Assembly (NCBI GenBank): GCA_023388435.1
Contig: JAEWGG010000014.1
Span: 1 to 64,000 of the forward strand
Length of the DNA: 64,000 bases
Direction: 5' to 3'
From: Bacillota bacterium
Lineage (GTDB): Bacteria > Bacillota > Clostridia > Saccharofermentanales > Fastidiosipilaceae
This document shows positions 1-7,800 of the stretch, piece after piece. Position numbers and translations under genes: made by a program. The stretch's first letter is position 1, and every line of letters starts with the position of its first letter. A model generated the notes under the pieces. That model searched no databases and was not told where the DNA came from. It worked only from the letters and a program-made list of their open reading frames with translations.

Positions 1-248
1 AGGGTTCGACCTACGGCTGGGGCAATTCGGCCTTCGGCAACTATATTGCCCTCGTCCACGACGACGGCATGATCACCATGTACTGCCATCTGAAAAACGT
101 CTATGTCAGTGTTGGGCAGTATGTGAACCAGGGAGAGGTGATCGGTGGAGTCGGCAGTACGGGGAGCTCCACGGGCTCGCATCTGCACTACCAGGTCAGC
201 GTGGGGGACCAGGACGGCGTGGACCCCCTGCCTTACCTGAATTCCTGA
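1..248 (+). CDS. M23-family metallopeptidase, C-terminal part (5' end outside window)
   Basis: The reading frame is open from base 3 and stops at 246-248, giving the last 81 residues of a protein that begins upstream. It matches the C-terminal half of the LytM/M23 peptidase fold: FGNYIALVHDDG, then MYCHL with the catalytic-type His, then GSTGSSTGSHLHYQV, which carries the HxH zinc-ligand motif, and a final DPLPYL. M23 enzymes cut peptide cross-links in the cell wall and usually sit at the C-terminus of secreted, coiled-coil or LysM-bearing proteins. The N-terminal region, signal peptide and first zinc ligands are not in the window, so the subfamily cannot be decided. A hairpin terminator follows within 30 bases. 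Confidence 0.88.
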   Translation, partial: GSTYGWGNSAFGNYIALVHDDGMITMYCHLKNVYVSVGQYVNQGEVIGGVGSTGSSTGSHLHYQVSVGDQDGVDPLPYLNS

Positions 249-273
249 GCGGGACTTATAAAGATTTATCGGA

Positions 274-304
274 GGGACGGCCCAGATGGGCTGTCCCTTT
301 CTGT
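274..304 (+). terminator. Rho-independent terminator after the M23 peptidase
   Basis: A 10-bp stem GGGACGGCCC / GGGCTGTCCC (one G-U pair) with an AGAT loop is followed directly by TTTCTGTTTCC. It sits 25 bases after the peptidase stop codon. Confidence 0.75.
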
Positions 305-645
305 TTCCAGTACTGTTTCGACCAGGGGCCAGGACCCGCCCCCGCCTGTCTCAGCTCCGATCACAGTTGGCGAGAAAAAGCAATTGCCAGACTGGAGATA
401 AGGGGGGCTGGAAGCGGGGACTTTTTTCCTGCTTTTTGGACAAGCTGTCAAAAAACAAAAAATAGGCCTGAGATCTGCAGCTCGGCTGTGCAAAGCCGCT
501 CGGCATTTTATATGATGGGCGCGTAGCGCTCTGTGCGCCCTGTCCCTGGACCTGTGCGCCTCTGTGCTCGCAATGCGCTTTGCCCTATGGTCCATTGCGG
601 ATCCTGGGGCCTTGCCGAAGTCCTTAGAAGGAGAGGAAACCGACC
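305..645. other. Intergenic region upstream of the GH2 gene
   Basis: About 340 bases without a supportable gene. The only signals seen are a weak hairpin with a T-rich loop near 411-437, a TATGAT hexamer at 511-516 that could be a -10 element but has no convincing -35 partner, and the strong AGAAGGAGAGG ribosome binding site at 626-636 for the next gene. Confidence 0.5.
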
Positions 646-3600
646 GTGGAGCAGTTTGTCTCGGAAAAAGAATCCGTCTATATAAATCAGGTGGGCGAGG
701 CTCGAGAACAGAATTTTGACGCCAACTGGAAGTTCTCGCTGGGGGAGCAGGAGAACGCCCAGGAGCCTGGCTTTAACGACGCGAATTGGCGTCAGCTGGA
801 CCTGCCGCACGACTATTCGATCGAGCAGGACTACTCCCGTGACAACGAGGCGGAGAGCGCCTATCTGCCAGGGGGGATTGGCTGGTACCGCAAGCGCTTC
901 AGCCTGGCCGGGAAGGCGCCGGGAAAGCGTTATCTGCTGAATTTTGACGGCGTGTATATGGACTGCACGGTCTGGCTGAACGGAAAGAAGCTGGGCGCCC
1001 ATCCCTACGGCTACTCGCCCTTTACTTTTGACATCAGCTCGGCCCTGGACTTCCAGGCTGAAAATGTCCTGGCCCTGCGGGTGAACCATCAGCTGCCCTC
1101 AAGTCGCTGGTACTCGGGCAGTGGCATCTACCGCAGCGTCCACCTGCTCGTTTTAGAAGATACCCACATCAGCCAGTACGGGACCCAGATCCTGGCCTCG
1201 GATATCGGGGCGAACACTCAGGTTACTGTAAAGACGGGCGTGGAAAATCAGGGCCAGCAGGATCGGGTCCTGCAGGCCACAGTCTATGTCTATCCGAAGG
1301 GCCAGGACCGCGGGCAGAGCGTGGCAAAGGCCGAGTCCGGTCACCTGCAGCTGGCTGCAGGGACGGCGGGGGAGTTGGAGACGAAACTGAGCATAGCGAA
1401 TCCCCGGCTCTGGTCCCTGGACCAGCCCCAACTCTATGTCTTTGAGACGGAGTTGAAGGCGGGGGGGACCGTTCTGGATGTCCAGCGCCAGGACTACGGC
1501 TTCAGGAGTCTGAGCTTCGATGCGAATACGGGCTTTCACATGAATGGACAGGCAGTGAAGCTCAAGGGCGTGTGCATGCACCACGACCAGGGGGCCCTCG
1601 GTGCGGCGGCCTATCGGCGGGCCCTGGAGCGCCAGGTCGAGAAGCTGCAGGAGATGGGGGCCAACAGCATCCGCGTGACACATAACCCCGCCTCGCGCGC
1701 GCTGATTGATATCTGCAATGAGAGGGGCATGCTCCTTATCGAAGAAATTTTTGACGGCTGGCGGCATGCCAAGAATAGCAACGATAATGATTTTGCCCGC
1801 TTCTTTCAAAAAGAAATCGGCCAGCCTGGCCAGCTCCTCCGCGCCAGGCCCGATGAGACCTGGGCCCAGTTCTGCCTCCAGGAGACCCTGCGCCGCGACC
1901 GCAACGACCCCTGTGTGATGCTCTGGTCCATGGGCAACGAGGTCATGGAGGGCTTCAGCGCTGATGTCCGTGACTATCCGGACATTGCGGCTCAGCTGCT
2001 GAAATGGGCGGCTGAGATTGACACGAGCCGACCCGGTACAACGGGCGACAACCGTCTGAAGCAGAACCAGCGCGAGGCCATTGAGATGGCCCAGCGCCTG
2101 CATGAGGCGGGAGCTGTGATCGGCCTGAATTATGCGGCTGGCAGCGTCTATGACAAGTACCACCAGGCCTATCCGGACTGGGTGCTCTACGGTGCAGAAA
2201 CCGCTTCGGCCATTAACAGCAGGAATGTCTACCGCCTGCATGGGGAAAGCGATGAGGACAGCTACGAGCTCAGCTCCTACGACTACCGCACGGTGCCCTG
2301 GGGACACGTTGCCAGTGAGGCCTGGTACGATGCGCAGACCCGCGATTATGTGGCGGGCACCTATACCTGGACCGGCTTCGACTACCTGGGTGAGCCCACG
2401 CCATGGAATGGCGTGACCCGCGGCCAGCAGGGGCGGCACTGGCCCTCTCCGAAGAGTTCCTATTTCGGAATCATCGACACGGCGGGTTTCCCCAAGGACA
2501 GCTTCTATTTCTATCAGAGTTTGTGGAATGACAAGCTGCACACCCTCCACGTCCTTCCCGTCTGGGATGAGCAGCTGGTCAAAAAGGATGAGGCAGGAAA
2601 TGTGGATGTCGTCGTGTACAGTGACGCGCCCACGGTGGAACTCTTCCTGCTTACGGAGGCGGGCCGCCGCTCCCTGGGCAAGAAAACGATGAGCGAGAAG
2701 CGGACCCCGGCGGGGCACCGCTACCAGCTCTACGAGGGGCCGGACCGGGCCAATAACCACCGGGATTTGTATCGGACCTGGAAGCTGCCTTTTGAGGCGG
2801 GGAGTATTGAGGCCGTGGCCTACGACGCCCAGGGGCAGGAGATCAGGGACTGCCAGGGCCGCCATAAAGTTCAGTCCCCCGGAGTCCCGAAGCGAGTGGC
2901 TCTGAAAGCGGACCGCCAGACGCTGGAGGCGAATGGCCGCGATCTGAGCTATGTGGAGATTGACTTGCAGGACGAGCAGAAGCAGCCGACAGGAAAGCGT
3001 GATCTGAACCTACGGGTTTCCGTGGAGGGGGCCGCTGAGCTGCTGGGTCTGGATAATGGCTACCAGGCGGACCATGAGTCCTTCCAGTCCGCGCAGCGCC
3101 GCAGTTATGGCGGCAAGTTACTGGCCATTGTGGGCAGCAAGAAGCAGGCTGGGCCGATTCAGCTCAGCGTGCGGGCCGAGGGCCTGGAGGCAGCCACACT
3201 GGACTTGGAGGCCAGGCCGGGGGCTGGGACTGAGCAGGAGCAGAGGCGGCTGGACCACTACGACCTGGCCAGAAACTACTACGTGAAACGTGGCGGCAGA
3301 CTGGAGCTGCCAGAAACGGTAGATGCACATTTCTCGGACGGAACGGTGGAGGCCCTGGCAGTGGACTGGGTAGCCTACGCCCCGGAACTGCTCCAGAAGC
3401 AGGGGAACTTCGACCTGCTTGGAGAGACGGCCCTGGGGGACCGGCTGAGCCTCCATATCCATGTGATCGATGCCCTGGCGGCCCTGCTGAACTATTCGTG
3501 CACAACGCCGGTCGGCCAGGTGCCGAGTCTGCCCCAGACGCGGCCGGCGGTCTTGAAGAATGGCGAAGTCCTCAAACTGTCTTTCCCTGTTCGCTGGCAG

Positions 3601-4509
3601 GAAGTCCCGGCCGAGGCTTACAGCCAGGCGGGTCTGGTCGAGATTCCCGGTGAGGCCAGGATTTTTGGCCAGGACCTGAAACTCAAGGCTACGGTCCGCG
3701 TTCAGGAAGAGCAGCTGACGCTTGGAGCCAATGCCGCGCCAGACGCCCTTGAGCTGTACCAGAACATTCCAAAAGAGCAGCAGACGGGCATCCTGGAAGC
3801 CATCCGTGACACCGTGACAAGCTTGACCGACACTGCGAGCGGCGGCCCAGAGCCCACAGCCTGGAGCAATTTCAACTATGCCCAGGAGGGGCACAGGACA
3901 GCGGAACTGACCTTCGTCTACGCGACCCAGCAGCGCTTCGGGGAATTTGTGGTCCACCACTGGAAGGACAGCTACGCCGCCCGCTACCCGGATCCGAATA
4001 CAACAAAGATCTACGTCTCAGAGACGGGGGCTCCAGACAGCTGGCAGGAACTCGCGACGACGGAGGAGATCGGTCCGGAAGAGGGGCGCGTCAGGCCGTA
4101 TACCTACCGCTTTAGTCCCGTTGTGGCAACGTACCTGCGCTTCGTTTTCACCAATGCGCAGGAGACCCTGCCCGGAACACGCAAGACCTGCGTGGGTATC
4201 ACGGAGATCGAACTGAAACTGGTCCAGGGCAGCTTCCCTGTAAACCGGGATGCGGCGCTGGAACGACTCCAGGTTAACGGGCTTGAACTGAGTTCGCAGA
4301 CGCTGGGCAGAGGCTGCTATAGCACAGCAGCTGAGCGGGTGGAATTGGAGGCCGTGGGGAAGGGCAATGCCGCAGTGACCATCCTCCCAGCCTGTGAGCG
4401 AAGCCAGCACATCATTCTGGAATCCGAGGACCACAGCAGGCGGGGCGTCTTCGTGTTTCATCTGGCTGCGGACCAGACCCCCGATGCGGAGGGTGACAGT
4501 CACGCATAA
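646..4509 (+). CDS. Glycoside hydrolase family 2 protein, BgaA-like beta-galactosidase
   Basis: A 1287-residue GH2 enzyme, probably a beta-galactosidase that removes terminal galactose from oligosaccharides. In order: a GH2 sugar-binding domain (about 25-175), an Ig-like sandwich (about 180-290), a TIM barrel (about 295-600), a DUF4982-type domain (about 640-700), further Ig-like and Big_4-like domains (about 745-935) and a discoidin-like sandwich (about 1055-1190). The barrel shows WSMGNEVMEG (acid/base Glu432), YGAETASA (nucleophile Glu518) and TWTGFDYLGEPTPW, the usual GH2 galactosidase signatures. The GTG start at 646 follows AGAAGGAGAGG. No signal peptide, sortase motif or membrane segment is visible, so the protein seems cytoplasmic even though this domain set is typical of surface BgaA proteins. 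The exact substrate is not shown by sequence. Confidence 0.88.
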   Translation: MEQFVSEKESVYINQVGEAREQNFDANWKFSLGEQENAQEPGFNDANWRQLDLPHDYSIEQDYSRDNEAESAYLPGGIGWYRKRFSLAGKAPGKRYLLNFDGVYMDCTVWLNGKKLGAHPYGYSPFTFDISSALDFQAENVLALRVNHQLPSSRWYSGSGIYRSVHLLVLEDTHISQYGTQILASDIGANTQVTVKTGVENQGQQDRVLQATVYVYPKGQDRGQSVAKAESGHLQLAAGTAGELETKLSIANPRLWSLDQPQLYVFETELKAGGTVLDVQRQDYGFRSLSFDANTGFHMNGQAVKLKGVCMHHDQGALGAAAYRRALERQVEKLQEMGANSIRVTHNPASRALIDICNERGMLLIEEIFDGWRHAKNSNDNDFARFFQKEIGQPGQLLRARPDETWAQFCLQETLRRDRNDPCVMLWSMGNEVMEGFSADVRDYPDIAAQLLKWAAEIDTSRPGTTGDNRLKQNQREAIEMAQRLHEAGAVIGLNYAAGSVYDKYHQAYPDWVLYGAETASAINSRNVYRLHGESDEDSYELSSYDYRTVPWGHVASEAWYDAQTRDYVAGTYTWTGFDYLGEPTPWNGVTRGQQGRHWPSPKSSYFGIIDTAGFPKDSFYFYQSLWNDKLHTLHVLPVWDEQLVKKDEAGNVDVVVYSDAPTVELFLLTEAGRRSLGKKTMSEKRTPAGHRYQLYEGPDRANNHRDLYRTWKLPFEAGSIEAVAYDAQGQEIRDCQGRHKVQSPGVPKRVALKADRQTLEANGRDLSYVEIDLQDEQKQPTGKRDLNLRVSVEGAAELLGLDNGYQADHESFQSAQRRSYGGKLLAIVGSKKQAGPIQLSVRAEGLEAATLDLEARPGAGTEQEQRRLDHYDLARNYYVKRGGRLELPETVDAHFSDGTVEALAVDWVAYAPELLQKQGNFDLLGETALGDRLSLHIHVIDALAALLNYSCTTPVGQVPSLPQTRPAVLKNGEVLKLSFPVRWQEVPAEAYSQAGLVEIPGEARIFGQDLKLKATVRVQEEQLTLGANAAPDALELYQNIPKEQQTGILEAIRDTVTSLTDTASGGPEPTAWSNFNYAQEGHRTAELTFVYATQQRFGEFVVHHWKDSYAARYPDPNTTKIYVSETGAPDSWQELATTEEIGPEEGRVRPYTYRFSPVVATYLRFVFTNAQETLPGTRKTCVGITEIELKLVQGSFPVNRDAALERLQVNGLELSSQTLGRGCYSTAAERVELEAVGKGNAAVTILPACERSQHIILESEDHSRRGVFVFHLAADQTPDAEGDSHA

Positions 4510-4558
4510 AACAGCAGCGACAGACAAGTAAAACAGGCCGGTCGCCATGCGCGGCCGC

Positions 4559-4589
4559 AAAAAGGTGGGGCGCTCCCCCACCTTTTTTT
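4559..4589 (+). terminator. Rho-independent terminator after the GH2 gene
   Basis: AAAAAGGTGGGG and CCCCACCTTTTTTT form a perfect stem around a short CGCTC loop, ending in a seven-T run. It lies 50 bases past the stop codon. Confidence 0.88.
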
Positions 4590-4887
4590 GTGCGGTCGGC
4601 AGCCCTTGTTTTTTGCCGCCAGCGTGGAAGCGTACAGAAAGTATCCGCAGCGCTGCTGGAAATGGACTCTGTTCAGTTTCTTGCTCCTGCTATGGGAAGA
4701 GGGACTTATCGCCCAGGCCAGGGGAAGAAGAGGCGGGGAAGGCTGACGCTTTTATCAGCTCAGAAAAAAGATATACGTAAAAGAAAAAAAGTCTACTTTT
4801 ATCCTCTGCATAAGCTAGTTATGATGAGTGCATGGAACTTCGTCCTTAGTGCACGTAAAATTTGCACATTTAGCTAGGAGAGGAAAA
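4590..4887. other. Intergenic region upstream of the large surface protein
   Basis: About 300 bases, AT-richer than the surroundings after 4740, with no supportable gene. A TATGAT hexamer at 4820-4825 is a possible -10, with only TTTTAT at a suitable -35 distance. A site reading AGGAGAGGAAAA at 4876-4887 abuts the start of the next gene. Confidence 0.4.
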
Positions 4888-7800
4888 ATGAAGCAAGAAT
4901 CAGACCGCCGCCCTGGTCCACATGCAGGACTTGGCAAAAGATTACAAAGTGTGGCCCTCGCTCTGCTGATGGCCCTGGGGCTGCTGCTGCCGGCGGGAAG
5001 CATCCGCGCGGAGGCTGCGGAGGGTCCCCAACTTACGAACCTGATTATTGACCGGGTCTATGAGTTGAAGCCCGTGGGAGCTTATCCACAGGGCGTCCAG
5101 CCCAACAGTACAGGCTTCGCACCTGAGGTGACTCAGTATACGGGGACGGCCTACAATTCCGTGGATCAGCTGAGGGTCTTTCCCTTTGCGGCCAGCGCCG
5201 CCGCCCAGCTGAGCGTCAATGGACAGGCGGTCAACGGCGATGGATATGTAGAGCTGGACGTCTCGAAGCTGGGTGAACATCCTGTGAACGTCCAGGTGAC
5301 AGAGGGGGGAGCGAGCAGGCAGTACAGCGTCACGGTCAAAAAAGTCGACACAGACTACCGCGGACGCCGTCCGATCGTCAAGGAGCCGAAGATCATCAAC
5401 GCCCTCAAAGTCCAGACGGACGTGGGTGACAGCGACAAGCTCCTGGAGATCATGAAGAAGGAGCACCTGGTAAGCCTGCCTGAGAGCAGAAAGAACGATG
5501 GCAGCTATGTCGAAACAGACGAGAGCTGTTGGACCGTTCCCGGGGACCGTCTTCCTGGCAATAGCAATAATGAGACCCCGGTGACCCTCTTTACAGTAGA
5601 CCTGGGCGCCGTCTACAGTGTCAGCCGCATCCGCGCAGCCTTCGGCCCCTCCAATATGGGACAGAGCCGCGCCCGTATCTCGGTGAGTACGGACGGCCAG
5701 CACTGGGAAACACCTGTGACGAAAGGCAACATGATCACAGGCGTACAGTGGCACCAGAATGTGGTGCGCTACGAATTCGGCGTGTCCTACGATGCGCGCT
5801 ACATCCGCTATGAAGTTGCCAAGTGGCACTTCCCGGGCAAAGAACTGCGCATGTATCAGTTCATGATTTTCCACGATTCCGGGAAGGTTCCTGAGAAGCA
5901 GCCGGCCCCGGCTGGCGCAGGCGTGCCCTATCAGAATGAGGCCAGACACAAGTATCTGGTGAGCGGCCAGGCGACGGTGACCGAGCGCGGTCTGCCCATG
6001 CTGGGTTGGACGCCCAGCGGCGGCTATGGGCGCGGCACCCCGACTGTGGAAGAGGCCAGACAGTTTGGCTATGACGGGCCGCTCTTCTATGATCCGGATT
6101 TTGAGAATGCGGATTATATGCTCTACAATCCCGATTCGGCCTGGGGTATTGCTAAGGCCCCCTTCGGTGGGAACCACATGGGGAGCGCCGGGGAGCCCAG
6201 GGATTTCATTCCCGCTTCGATGAAGGACTATATCCGCAACGCCATCAGCATCTGCTTCGGCGATGAGGGCGGCTACAGCCGCCAGGAGGCGGAGGCCTAC
6301 GCCAAGTGGTTTGATTGGACGAAGCAGCACTATCCAGGAATTATCCTGCACACGAACCAGTGCGTAGGACAGTGGAGTGAGCAGGCGCTCAGGGAGTACA
6401 TTAAGATCACCAAACCTGACCTGATCACCTGGGACGATTACTACGGTGACGCGTACTGGTCCAGCCCCTCCAGCATCGACCTCTCCCAGACGGGAATACA
6501 GCAGAATGCGGCCCGCCGCCTTATTGGCCTGCCGACCTGGGAGCTCTATCGCAAACTGGCCTGGGAGGGTGTGGATGGCACGGGGTCCAAACCGATTATG
6601 TTTGGCCAGTATATCGATTCCTTCGCCTCGAACCATTCCCAGTCCAATAAAAATCTCGTGGTCAACGCCTCCATTCTTTCGGGCATGAAGTGGCTGAACT
6701 TCTTCCGTGTGGAGTATCAGTTTGACCGCTGCTACCTCTGGGATGAGGATGGGACCCCCACGCGAGGCCTTCTGGAATGGGGCTCATTGATCGATCGCGT
6801 CCACGCCATCGACAAGCAGCTGACACGTCTGAACAATGACTGGATGATGTTTAAAATCGGCCAGATGGGCAGTGAAGGCGGCGGGACTAAGGCCTCAGGC
6901 TTCCGCCGCGGCAATTTTGACGCGGCGGACAGCGCCGCCAAGAACCAGGAGTTTGGTCTGGCTGCTGTGGAGGCGGAGAGCCTTTCCACAGCCCATGGCG
7001 GACGGACCGGAGACGTGGTCCTGGGCTACTTTAAGCCCCTGCCGGGTCTCTACGAGTCGGAGCTTGCGGAGTACTTCGCTGGGGCCACCGCCCCCCGGGC
7101 CTTCATGGTGATGAATGGCCTGGTTGCGGGTTCTGCTGAACGCTACAACGCCTTTAATGTCCCGGCCCGTGAACAGGGCTCTTCGGAGCGGACGCGCCAG
7201 CGCATCACCCTCACGGCGGACCCCGCCTTTGTGCAGGCGGGCTACACGCTCTATGAGGTGGACAAGGACAATGCCGGAGCGCTGAGAGCCGTGCAGCTGG
7301 ATGACAACGGCCGATTCAGCATCGTGTTGGGCGGCGGTGAGGCCAACCTGTATTTCTGGAATACCAACACGACAGCCAAGGCGAGCTCGCAGACCGAGGG
7401 CGCCTACGCCTCCTTCGCCTTCGATGGCAACCCGGAGACCTACTGGCAGGCCTCAGAGCTTGCTGAGCCCTATACCCTGGAAAACGTTCTTACGGGCAAG
7501 ATGGATACCGTGACGATCGTCGAAAAGGGGCAGGCCATTCAGGGCATTACGCTGGAATACCGTGATGCGGACGGAAGCTGGAAGGAATTGGGCCAGGCGA
7601 CAAATGAAGCCGGTGTCTGGACCTACAGCGCGGAGCAGCCTCTTGAACCCAAGGCCATCCGACTCAAGATTCAAGCCACATCGCCCCCGGCGATCTATGA
7701 AGTGCAGACCCGTCTGATAGCCAGTGATCCGAATGAGCTCCACACGCTTACCGTCAATGACAACACGATGGGCACGGGCCTCTTCCGCTTTAACTACGAC

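Noticed and set aside
4942..6636. Long open frame on the minus strand (564 codons)
   Set aside because: It is antisense to the surface-protein gene, a common artefact in high-GC coding DNA, with no family resemblance or ribosome site.
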